DNA of 64,000 bases from Irpex lacteus (Eukaryota; Basidiomycota; Agaricomycetes; Polyporales; Irpicaceae): NCBI GenBank assembly GCA_001986395.2, contig MQVO02000004.1:62001-126000 (forward strand), written 5' to 3'. The position numbers were made by a program, and so were the translations under genes. The notes beneath the pieces were generated by a model that was not told the DNA's origin, searched no databases, and worked only from the letters and a program-made list of their open reading frames with translations. This document shows, in pieces, positions 43,713-55,119 of this stretch; positions within the stretch are counted from its first letter, which is position 1; each line of letters starts with the position of its first letter.

Positions 43713-44990
43713 ACTCATGAATAGCACATCAAGATTCTTGCGTATTAGCGGACGTGCACAGAGGCCCGACTTCTCCGATGGCTGTAAGGAATATCTCGCT
43801 GTTGAGGCTCCCAAAAGTGAGACGCAGGCGGGAGCTTCATCGCTATACAAATGAACGAGACAAGGACGGCCTAACACTTACTTAACAGTCCACTTAACGC
43901 TCAAACATCGCAAACGTGCGATGGGTGAGCTTGCCGACGGCAGTGAGCAGCTAATCGGTGACCTTCCCCATTGAAGTTCTGTCCAGGGAAGAAAACGAGA
44001 TAAGGGAGTGTCGTAAGCCAACACAAAAGACGAAACGCAGCGGATCCCTTGGGAGCTCTTCTTGTCCCTGCTACGCATAGTGAGGGGGGAGGGGGGTGGA
44101 TGCGGCCTTCATAAGGTTTCACGATAGTGTCTTTCGATAGCACCATGAACGACATATCTTCCACTTGTCTACTGTAGTATTGTTGAACGGGTGCAGAATC
44201 CCAACGTCTCTGACGCCAGTAGGAGCGAGCATCTCTCTGGTAAGAAGCCCTAGAAACGAGACACAGGCGGGAGCTTCATCGTTAGACAAAATTAACGAGA
44301 GAAGGATGGCCTAACACTTACTTAACAGTCTACCTAACGCTCAGAACTCGGACCTCTCCTCGTCATCAACCTCATCGGCTTCGTATACTGGCTTCATCCA
44401 CAGATTTCTTCAGAATGAGAGGGCATTTCCCGATCGCCAGTCGGATACGATATGTGCAAACGTGCGGAGGGCGGGCCCGACAGTGGTGGTCAGCGGATCG
44501 CGGACCATCCTCGCGTGGAAATTCTATCTAGGAAAGAAGAGGACATAAGGAAGTATAGTAAGCCACCATCGTAGGGAAGAAATTGTCAAAGATGTATGCA
44601 CAGAGCGCTGTTAAGGACCCTGAAAGTGAGACGCAGGCGGGAGCTTCAACGTTAGACAATATGAACGAGAAAAAGGGCAACTTAACACTTACATAACACC
44701 CCCTCTCGACACTCAGAGCTCGGAGCTCACCTATTCGACAACATCCTCGCTTGTCAACGTCCATAGATTGCGAATTGCTGGCCATCCCCACACGGAAGTC
44801 TTCTTGAAAAAGAAGGACGAAGAGATGAGCGACGACTACCCTGTGAGAGACGGTCAGAGACGCATACACACAACCAAACACTCCCTGACCCGAACCCTCA
44901 AAGAGCTCTTCATACACCTGTCTGGCACGGTTAGGGACGGCGACAGTGACAAAGCTCCTCAGAATTTTCACGATGGTGTCCCTGTATAGC
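43680..44990. repeat. degenerate tandem repeat of orphan gene 3' end and flank (three units)
   Basis: The gene end (coding AFMKFHDSVFR then stop, 43678-43712) recurs at 44106-44140 (AFIRFHDSVFR then stop) and, weaker, near 44956-44989 (NFHDGVPV then stop). Downstream flank GAGACGCAGGCGGGAGCTTCA recurs at 43819, 44258 and 44628, each followed by GACAAA.TGAACGAGA and TAACACTTAC.TAACA. Spacings are 439 and 370 bp. No complete second gene is present. Confidence 0.75.
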
Positions 44991-45007
44991 ATAATGGATT
45001 AACGGCT

Positions 45008-45255
45008 GGCATTAGACTGGTTCCTGGAAGTGAAGTCTGCATACACGCATAGCATGTAGTCAGTTGGTTGGTTAGTCAGGTAGAAGACGGTTTGGCACTC
45101 ACATGATACAAAATGATATGCCCAACTTGGTAGAATGGATGACATTAGACTCCAGAAGTAAGGTCTACGTCCACGCATAGCATACAGTCAGTGGTTCAGA
45201 GCGGCAGTAGAAGGTGGAAGGAGAGGATGGCACTCACACAAGATACAAAAAACAA
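45008..45255. repeat. direct repeat, two units of about 133 bp
   Basis: CATTAGACT..AAGT.AAGTCT.C.T.CACGCATAGCAT..AGTCAGT begins at 45010 and again at 45143; both units end with GGCACTCACA..GATACAAAA. The second unit abuts the 3' end of the APN1 gene. Confidence 0.65.
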
Positions 45256-45281
45256 GACATCCGTTCCCAACACCTCACTCA

Positions 45282-47325
45282 TCACTCTCCCAAGCCCATG
45301 TCCTCCTCTCCATCCTCCTCTCCATCTAGCTTCTTCTTACCTTTTGTCTTCACTCCCTTCCCACCCTTCTTAGCAGCGTCGCTCACCACACCCCCACCAC
45401 ACCTCCCAACAACACCCCTAATCTCCTCCGTCCATTTCTCTAGGAGCTTCTCATACTCCTCACTCTTCTCTTCCTTGTCTGACGCGTCCCGACTCTCACT
45501 CAGAGGTAGACTTGAAGGTTGAGATAGGGCAGCAAGACGCCCCAGGATTTCGACTTCCTTCTTCCACACCTCCCCCTCCATCCCCTTACTTTTGTTACGC
45601 GACTTCCCTTTCCCGTCATGCGCAGGCGTCTCGAGAATAAGCGGTACACCCTGTGTCCTTTCGTCGGAGAGGATGTGTGAGAATGTGTGGAGGGTTAGGT
45701 GGCCTCTGCGCAGTATGTCAGTACGTCAGTGAGTGAGTGAGGTCAAGGCAATACAAAGAGAAACGAGGAGCTAGGGATGGGAGTGAAAGAAAGAGAAACG
45801 AGACGAAGAGGAGAGGAGGATGCTTACAACCCCAAATTCTCATGCCGATCCTTCCCACCCCCCAGCTCCCCCTTCGAGTCGTTGATGTGCATCCCGCGGA
45901 GGTATTGGAGGCCTATTTCGGCGGTGAATTCGGACACTGTGGCGTACCGTTATAAGTTTACGTTAGAGATGTTCGATGGCGAGAATGAAAGGAAGGGGAA
46001 GGGGGTACGTACTCATAGCACTAAAGCAAGCTCGTCAGCAAAGAGAATAAGTGAAGGTGGTTAGGGGACGTACTCCCAGCCATCTTTCGTCCGTATATCA
46101 TATCCCTACACCACAAATAAGTCCTTACACCCACAACTTGAAATCCCCGACTGAAGCTCATGATAGATGGCAGGCGAAGCAAATGGGGAGCGAATGGAGA
46201 TGGGGAGCGAATGGGAATGGGGGAAAGTGGGAATGGAGATGGGAAGCGTACCGCAGCGAACATATGACACGTATCAAGACAAACCCCGACCCTCGTCTTA
46301 TCCTCCACCTCTCGAATGATGGCTCCTATGTCGGAGAATTTGGAGCCTAGGACGTTGCCTGCTCCTGCCTGTTTGCACGTTCACCACTGAGTGTAAATTT
46401 ACAAAAGAAGTAGGAGGGAGGTGGGGAGGAAGAAGGTTGTGCATACCATGTTCTCAATGACGATCACCACGCTCTCAGTTTCCTTATGCGCGCGGTTGAT
46501 ACATTGTGCGGTGCGACGTGTGAGAGGGAGGCTTCTTTGGTAGTTTGGCCTACTGTTGAGCCTGGACTACCTTGACGTTAGTCACGATGCCAAAGATGTA
46601 GGAGAGAAATAGGAGGAGTTGAGAGACGTACTGGAAGTTGTAGAGAAGAAGACCAAGCTGCTCGCACCGCCTGAGGTCGTCAAGAAAGCATTTGTACGAC
46701 TTCTCTCTTTTCTCCCTATATCACACCATGTCACTAACACATCAACCAGCTGAGCAGTATGAATAGGCACTCACGCATCCGGATTTCCAAGGTTCACAAG
46801 ATAACTTCCATGAGGAAGCACGTCCTTCGCATCATACCCGAGCTTCTCCATCCGCCGCTTGAACTTCCTCACGGACGACTCGGAGAGGTCTTTGGAGGTC
46901 CATTGGCGTTGTTGTTTGAGGAAGAGGGCGAATGCGGTTGCTCTGTTCTACAGTCGTATCAGCGTGTCCATGTTCATATATAGAGAATGAGGAGTATGAG
47001 ATACGCACCCGATGTTGGCAGCGTTCAAAACGGCGTTCTCAACTCCTCCCGCAGCCGACACATGTGGTCCAAACTTCCAAGGACTCTCCACTCGCTGTGG
47101 ATACCAATTAAGTTCGCACTCGCTTTCATCTTCAGAAATCTCCGCATCTTCTTCCTTTGTCTGCTTGGAGGATGTGCGAGGTTTCTTCGACGTAGGCTCT
47201 TCGACGTCGTCCTGGGATTGTGCGGAGCGTTTTGTTGCCATTGGAGGCTTGGTCCAGGTTGGATGGCGTATATTGACCTTCCTGGATAACTTCGATTTTA
47301 CTCTCGTTACGCGGCAGGTGTTCAT
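45282..47325 (-). CDS. APN1: AP endonuclease, endonuclease IV family (Apn1)
   Basis: Base-excision repair enzyme that cuts 5' to abasic sites. Many exons on the minus strand. Zinc-ligand motifs are visible in order: [95 protein letters not shown] and [10 protein letters not shown]. Two in-frame starts precede the core. The ATG at 47325 gives an Arg/Lys-rich leader ([18 protein letters not shown]) that looks like a mitochondrial presequence; the ATG at 47241 gives MATKRSAQ followed by a KKPR-type nuclear signal. The C-terminus (about 100 residues beyond the catalytic fold) is charged, with Lys-rich [12 protein letters not shown]. An intron near 46182-46248 contains a purine minisatellite. Very secure family call. 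Confidence 0.93.
46182..46248. repeat. purine minisatellite in an APN1 intron
   Basis: Tandem variants of GGGGAGCGAATGGAGAT and GGGAATGG, reading as a pyrimidine tract on the coding strand, so probably part of an intron's splice-acceptor region. Confidence 0.6.
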
Positions 47326-48049
47326 GGTGTCTGCAAGGTCGCGGTACTTATTGACGTGGGCACGCCGATTCAAAGGGTGACGTATTGGTACGCGGCAGTC
47401 ACCAAAGCACGTGACTGTGACTAATTCTCAAGTCCAGTGCACAGATGGTTCGACGCAATAAGGTTGCATTGAATTCATTCCACTGGTATTCAGATCTTCA
47501 GACCTTCCAATCTTTCCTCAAAAGCCCGTGCAAAACAGGACCACCGGAGCAATAGATAGAAGCCAGCTCTTCCGCCAGGCACAAAACGCCACAAAGCTCC
47601 CGGAGATAGCCGAAGCGCCAGCGGACCTATACACCGACACCTCCGTTCCGTTGTGACTTCAGCCTGAGGTTTGTTCGTTCCGTCATCGTCCTCCGTCCCT
47701 GCGTGTGCCTCAGGGTTAAAGCGACTCGAGAATCTCCATTGGACGAGATGTTTAATATAACTTGGACAGCGAAAGTTTTAAATGGAGGCAGAGTCGGACG
47801 TTTAGGATGTTTGCGAGGTTTGCACCGGCCGAGGAGTACGAAGGAGTACAGCGACGTTGATTTTGGCAGGTACGGTATGCTCGCTATGTGTACTGAACAT
47901 TGAATTAGAGTAACTCGCTGACCGCCTAGCAGATCCTCTGTGATACTTACGGGGCTAGAACCCATTGCTACACTGTCGTACAAGCAAACAAACGACTGCA
48001 GTACATTCCACCCGTTTTGAGAACGACGTCATGCCATCTGGAAATCACG
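47326..48049. other. upstream flank of APN1
   Basis: A minus-strand open frame of 118 codons (47627-47983) has no recognisable family. No other gene supported. Confidence 0.35.
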
Positions 48050-50560
48050 GATGTGCGGCCATCCTACATCCTCCACGCCCGTGAGTTTCGGTATACTACC
48101 AGATGACGGGAATTCGGCATCGGTGGCAACTCCAGACATCATGCATCAACCATCGCAGTGTGAGGTATGTACGTCACTACAAGCATTTCGTCATGTGCAT
48201 CGGTCTACTTATGTTCGACGGGACCGCCAGGTCCACGAGAAGAGAAGAGCACATCACCAAGGCACAGGTCCCGCAGCATGATATGATGTGTCCGTCACTC
48301 GTGGCCGCAGTGAGGTTTATGACGTCTGTGCAGTTGCCAATCATCAAATTGAAAGTGTATAAACTGCAAGATTGTCATGCTCAGTGCATGAACGAGTGTA
48401 CGTCTAATAAGTGTAGGGCAGGCAGACAGGTGCGTATTTGAGTCGTTCTCAGAGTTGTATACGTAACCGCGAGAGCTGTCTGACAAGCGATCTAGCACCC
48501 TCTTCAACGAAAGCTTTTCCGATGGTGTACCACCCTGAACAGATTCAACGCAGTCGCGACGACTGCATCCCTCGCGAAGTCGAGAGCAACGTTGGTCCCT
48601 CTAGAGTCAACGACTACTACGCAACCACCGATACCCAGCCCTCACATGAGCTCAAACACGCAGGTAACAGTGCTCCAACGTACTGCAGATACGGGAATTC
48701 AGCAAAAGCTCGATGTGCAAGCTCCAGATACCATGCATCAACCATCGCAGTACTTACGAGGTATGTACGTCACTACAAGCATTTCGTCATGTGCATTGAC
48801 CTACTTATGTTCGACTGCAACTGAACAGTTGATAGGGACCGTCATCCTCAAACACACGAGAAGAGCAGAGCTGATCCCCATGGCACAGGACTCAGGTCCC
48901 GCAGCATGCCGTCATGTTCGTGCACGCAGCCAGGCTTACTTATGACGTCTCTCCGATTGTCAAATTCATATTTCGAACAGACCCGCATTGTAGGTGTTTG
49001 ATAGCGTTTTACATCAAACAGGTGTGGTGGAAGCAGAAAGGTGCGCTTTTGCGTCGGTCTCTAGAGTGGTAGCTAATCTCTAAACGCTAGCCGCGAAGAA
49101 CTGTTATCTCTAACAAGAGTCTTACTGAGTCGATTGCAATCCAAATCAGGCCTCGCAGGACGATCCATCACCACAGTACAGAACTCAGCCAGTGCAACAT
49201 AAATACCCACATCGAGCCTAGTACTTGACCGTCCCGGACTCTACAAGAAGCAGAAGCATCTCAGCGTCTCAAGGAAAGTAGCAGACCCCGGAAGGCGACG
49301 GAAGGACCAGGATCCAAGAACCATCTGTACATATCTTCTCCAGTATTCTATTGCAGCTGGCCTCGACGCCTTGAAGTCACGGTACGCCTAACCGGAGTGA
49401 ATCGCCCAAAGACTCCCAAAATAACTCACACTGGCGGTACGGTCTGGCTTCTCTTCCAGCGCAACCCACGAAATTCTCCTGTCTTCTATCCTGTTTAATC
49501 CCATTCTGATCTCAACTGGCACGTCGCAGACTTTTACGATCGCGCTGAAGACCGGCGACACGACGGGCACCGTCACGATCACCATCCTCTAAGTATAGCG
49601 GGCGTCAGGTGCTGATATGCTTTGATCTAATCTTATCTTTACTTCAGGCTCGACAAAGATCAGTCATGTAAACGACTACAGAAGGTAGTGCATTCCACAT
49701 TAACACAATCAGGTGCGAACGTGCTTTTCTTATTTGTACACGTAGCTAATCTACGAACGGTAGCCACAAAGAATCTCTTCTCAAGAGCTTTCTAGCCGTG
49801 TAAGAAGAGCATCAGCAAGAGAGACGGCGTACCATCCATACCAGGCCTCTCAGGACGGTGCGCCACCACAGTCACGGTACAGAAGATCGACGCCTACCTC
49901 AAGAAAGCCAGAGCCAAGTGCTTCCTCACTGCGTTTTCAAGAAGCATCTCGTCGTCTCACGGAGAAAGTCCAACCCCGGAAGACAACGGAAGGACCAGGA
50001 TCGAAGAATGCAAAGAAGACGTGTGATGTAGGCACTTGGCCAGTTACTCTCGACGCCTGACCGGAGTGAGTCCCCAAATAACTTTCCAGTCTGGCTTCCG
50101 TTACGTTCCCAGCGGTAGGCGTTACGTTCGATAGTGATAAGCTTTGATCTAATCTTATCTTTACCCCAGACTCTAGACGACTCAGATCATTGCCGACGCC
50201 AGGAGCCTGAGTTTGCTTCCTCTTACGTCCACTTTCCGCTACTTCAAATACCCACTGTTCACTAGAAATAGCATTGATCATATTCGGTACCATACTCGCT
50301 CATTGACATCCTTTCCAATGCTTCAGGTACACCGACATCTGCTCCACTCTTCCATAACATTTCGGCGCCGGCCTTATTTCCCAATAAACCCAAGCATCGC
50401 GAGGTCAGAGATTTTGGGACCGGTGTGGCCAAGTTGCGGCGACGGACATGATCATCGTCACAACGCAGGGCGTTTGACTTACAGTAACGGTATTGATGAG
50501 TTTTGATCTAATCTTATCTTTACCCCAGGCTCGACCAAGATCATCGCCGACGTCGGAAGT
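48050..50560. repeat. decayed tandem repeats in gene-poor DNA
   Basis: Several repeat pairs are seen. CATGCATCAACCATCGCAGT lies at 48140 and 48732, both followed by GGTATGTACGTCACTACAAG and CATTTCGTCATGTGCAT. TTTGATCTAATCTTATCTTTAC lies at 49621, 50143 and 50502, each followed by a CAG and CTCGAC-like sequence, as if an intron end and exon start. GGAAGGACCAGGATC lies near 49300 and 49990. Spacings are 592, 522 and 359 bp. No intact open frame joins them, so they look like remnants of a repeatedly duplicated gene or element. Confidence 0.65.
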
Positions 50561-53500
50561 CTGCTTCATCTCATTTCCACCACCTACTTACCCCTTCTGA
50601 AGTAAAATCACTGCCGTTCTCCGACACTATCGTTTGTCCATCTAAATCCCTACCGCCGGGATTCACTCATACATTCTTGCTTCCCTCATCCGTCCAACAC
50701 TCTGGCCGTGACGTCTTTTCCGACACCTCGGGAATCTCGATTTCTGCGACGACCGGAATACCTGACGTGTGCCATCCTCGAGTCAAGTGCAGTCGCGTTT
50801 CCCGAAGTATATAGCGGTTAGCGTGTAAGCTGTAAGTCTGCTATTTCCCGATCTCTCATTGCAAGATCCATGAGGTCATTTCCCGACGCCGCGGCATCGC
50901 TTGATCGTGCTGTTTGAACCACCACCACTTTCTGAGAGCACGGAAAATATCCACTCCTCGTTTGGCCCTCGAAGCTACTACAGTGACATAGAAAACTAGT
51001 CGTGGCCACGTCAACATGAACGTGTCTTAACACGACGTTTCTTCGGCATTCCAAACACCTCTAACGCCCCTTTACCGTCGATCGTACGTATCTCTCAATT
51101 ACTCTCTGACTTCTTACTCCTCCTAAGTCCCTACATAGTATATGCACATGATCTCCTGTTCTCACAGATAATCCTTAGCAGCAGGTCGATTTGATAGACT
51201 TCCTCCGAAGGAGTACATAAGTACTCGTAATCTCAATGTACATCAATGCATCAATTCATTGTCGGTGGCCGGTGCTGTCAGCCTCTTTGACATACGGTCG
51301 GACTCGGGGATTTTATTCGCAGTTAACGAAGACGTTCGCACGCGCAGCTCGACGTGCTCACACATCGCGCCGTCGCGGGCCAGAGTCGTCATCAATGCTC
51401 TTTGCAGGATGATCAGTCGTTAATTGGCTGCGAGCTTGCGATCAATTCAAGTTGTCGTCGGACTCGGAGCAGGAGGGAGAGATCAGTAGTCTACACTTGT
51501 GCACGAAGACCTCGACGCACCCAGCCTTTGCAGCTTCATGTTCAAGGTCTAGTGCATAGTACATCGCGATACACACACACTGGTAGCAGTCCTAATACAA
51601 ATAATAACATAGGAGGCTTTCCGGACTTCCGTGAATCTATGTTTCCGTTCTATGTTCCTTCAGAAACAACACCCATCAAAACAAGAGCTCGACGCGCCTA
51701 GACATCAAACTCTCTGTTCCTCATAAGTATCTAGGCCTCGTTGAGCCTCGAATCATGTATATGACCACAAAATGACATATGGCAACATACCCAGAACACA
51801 ACTTCTGATTGGCTCGTACGCCACGGTAACGACAATCACACCAAGTCGCAATCATATGTCTGCGCCTAGCTCCTATGTGGTCGAGTATGTATACCATCCG
51901 AGTCGTGCCTAGACGTTAATGATTTACGTTGAACGTCTAGTGCAGACCTGGATGCTCGATGTCAACGACCTCGAACGCGTGCCGTGGAGATCCACGACTT
52001 CGCAATGTCGACCTCGGCCAATTTTGCCCAATGAACGAGTGATCTATCGAACAACGAACAGTGAGCATGTTCTTGCTTCAACAGCACTGATAAGATCTCC
52101 TTAGGACCGTGACGGGCTCGTGGACCCGGACGAAAAAGGCGAACCGTCGCGCCTTCGGAAGGCGACCCGTAGTAGCTATCGCCTTTAGCGTCCCATGATC
52201 ACTCTACAGAGTATACAGCATACCACCAGCTGTGAACTGAACATACTCTAACCACTGCGCTGCGGCACGGCATACTGTGCACACGTACACACCTATGACA
52301 GATTTCCACCGCACCGCAATGATTGCGAGGAAGTTGCACTGGCCACGGCCACCGTACCAGTGCGCGTGACCATGGCCACTTGACTTGACTTGACTGCGAA
52401 CTCGAAATTCAATATTCGCTCTCCACCCAAGAGCCTTGGAGTCCAAGCAAGTCAAATTCGGAGTCGGCGCGGACGGCTTCTTCATTTTGTTTTGACCTAT
52501 AATTACGGAGCACGACCCGTGACTTATAGTCTCTTATAGTATAATGAACTGTAGATAAACGTGAAGGCGAAAATCAATTTGGACTGACAAAGAGCGACGG
52601 AACATACCCACACACACCCGCCCAACACCGTAGCCGACGCTCTCAGACTTGCACATGTTCATTGTTCACGCTGCTGAAGAATAGAATCTAAGATTCGAAT
52701 CTGCGTTGCGGGATGTGAGGTTGCCGGAACGATGAGAATGAAAACTTCCTCTTGGGGACGTTTGAAGCCGGGTTCGCCTCCAACCGGAACTGGCCAGTGA
52801 ATGCACTGAGGAGCACATGCCTATTGCCGTAAATGAAGCGTCCTGCCAGTCATTGGTGCGGCCGACGTCAGAGTTTGTGTACGGATATCCGGATTTTGTC
52901 TGTCAGTTGTCTTGAATTACGACGTGCACAAGATAGAAACTTGGACACTTCGAAGTACTGCACTGCACAGACACTGGCGCGCGGTTCACTGGAGCTAACC
53001 AGGGTGAGAAAGGTTCATCGGATGTCGGATATCCCAGGATATCTATCCATGTCATTCACAAAGAAAGAAGAAAACTCTGAATTCGACCAAACAAACGACG
53101 TGAAGTTGGAACCTTCCACCGCTTCCCTCAAGCCGCAAACGCATGACTCACCGGTTCCACCTTCCAAGCTGACAGAGCAAAGATCGCATCTTACATCCAA
53201 CACCGTGGTCCTCGTGAGTCGTAAATCCTTCCGCACGTCGAATGGGTCGGACGACACACGACAGCAGGCGTAGGAGCCGACGGCCCGAGGGAGCTGACAC
53301 CTCTCCGATTTGTCTTCGTCATGCGTGCGGCGAGAAAACAAAGAGAAATTTGCTGTGCAGTGAGAAGGTGAGGCGCCGACGACTCGGAGTGGGGTGCGCG
53401 CTAGTTACGAGTGGATGGGCCTTGGACAAACCTTGTGTGATTGGCCGCAGTCGCAGTCGGCTTGGCCCTTGGCCATTCCTCAGACCATTCTCGTGAAATT

Positions 53501-54005
53501 CATGTACTCGCACGCGGGAATATCGAACGGTATGAGATGTTTGTTATGCAAGTGTTTATGATTGCTTTGTCTTGCTATTATGAATATCTACTACGCTACT
53601 GTAATGAAGAGTGCGTGTGATGTGATGGGATGTATGCGTTCTAGTATTACAAGAGTACAGAAGAATGCATGCATGATGTGCGAAAAAAATATTGCGTTGG
53701 ATGATGAGAAAGGAAAACCAAATAGATAGAGAAGCGAATATTGATATCGTTTTGATATGGTATGGTAGGGTGGGTCTCCCATCGTGGAGAGATTCATCGT
53801 GAGGTGTGGTGTTTGTGCTGATATGCAGCGCACGGTGGTTGGTGGTGGTTAGACCGAAAGGAAGGGCGTGCCGCGCGAGGATAGGCCGCGGGCAGTCCTG
53901 AGAGCCATCTCTCTTCTCCTCCTTCTCCTGGGAGGGAAAAGATGTGTATGTGAGGTGAGGTGTGGTGTGATAGGGGGTAATGCGGAGGGGGGTGAATGAA
54001 GGTGA
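50561..54005. other. gene-poor region
   Basis: About 3.4 kb without a supported gene. The longest frames are 115 codons (51354-51701, plus) and 146 codons (52833-53273, plus; Ser/Thr-rich after MSDIPGYLSMSF), with no recognisable family. The last 400 bp are the 3' flank of the PCL cyclin gene. Confidence 0.4.
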
Positions 54006-55119
54006 TTATGCGGCAGCAGCGACGATCGACGACGCTGAACTTGAGACCATCGAGCTTGAACTGCTCACGACGCCCTCGCTCTCACTTGACGACCCTGAAT
54101 GCGAGTGATGGAAGTGCGGTATGGGGAAGGACTTCAACAATGACAGGGCACTCGAGAGTCGATGATGCGGATGGTGATCGCGAGAGTGTGGTACGACGAC
54201 GACCTTGGGTTCGTGATCTGAGGGTGAAGAGGTCTTTGAGGAGGCGACGGAGACTGCGGGAACGGGGAGAGCGACGTGGTGTGGTGTAGCGGGCATCGCC
54301 ATGTCGTCGTCTGACTCTGAGTCTGAGTCGCTCCAACTTGACCTCTCCTCCTCGGCGGTCGCGCGCGTGAACTTGACGGTGGCGGGAACTTCGAGTGAGT
54401 GGTGGTGGTGGCGGTGATGATGACGGTGGGGCTCGACGACGGACATGATAGCGTCGTGGTGTGAGAGGATATCGGACTCTGTGAGTGAGAGCTCGTAGTC
54501 GAGGACATCGAGGAACTCTCGCTCGATGCGGCCGATGTCGCGCTTGCCGAAGACACCGGTGCAAAGAGCCCAGTGTACGTTCTTGAGCGTCGAGTCGTTT
54601 GTGTACTGCGGAAGACAAAGTCAGTCTCGGCTAAAACATGAGAAGCAGAAAAGAAGAACGTACCTTGTTCGCCAAGATTAGAGCACCCATAAACACCCTC
54701 TCGCACGCCCACTGCTCGAGCGCGATCTGCAAGTGCGGCCTGGCCCTGTCGATATAGACGAGGGCGACAAGAAGCACTGGGACCTTGACTTCAGCCTTGT
54801 ACAGCACGTTGTTGACAAAGTTGAGGAAGTCTGCGTGGCGGTGGTGGCGAGACATTGAGCGTCCTCTTGAATGTGATGATGAGGGACGGCCCATGGCGTA
54901 GTCGACGGTTTCGATGATGCAGTCTACCGCGTATTCTGTAAGAGGAAGTTTGATTAGCTATCGGTTGAGAGATAATGAGTACGAGAGATGCTTACCAATG
55001 AGAGAGCGGGACATCTTTAGTTGGGTGAGTTCGAGGACTGCGGGTGAGTGCAGTGAGGCGTCGATGAGACTAGCCTCGTTGATTGTTGAACAGGATTCTT
55101 GCATTGTAGCAGAAGGCAT
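54006..55119 (-). CDS. Pho80/PCL-type cyclin, copy 1
   Basis: Exons 55119-54996, 54935-54664 and 54605-54006, 331 residues. Members bind the Pho85 kinase and control phosphate, glycogen or cell-cycle responses. The cyclin box covers residues about 45-170: EYAVDCIIETVDYAMG, FLNFVNNVLYKAEVKVPVLLVALVYIDRAR, WACERVFMGALILANK, then after the second intron YTNDSTLKNVHWALCTGVFGKRDIGRIEREFLDVLDYELSL with LTESDI. The C-terminal half is low-complexity: a His-rich run (HRHHHRHHHH), an acidic SDSDSESDDD, and Ser/His repeats, probably disordered. The start at 55119 gives a Met plus 14 residues upstream of a second possible ATG at 55104. Partner kinase not in window. Paralogue of the gene at 61.6 kb. Confidence 0.88.

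Noticed and set aside
52225..52265. A-box-like sequence on the minus strand (GCGCAGTGGTTAGAGTATG)
   Set aside because: No matching T-arm (GGTTCGA) within tRNA distance, even allowing for an intron.
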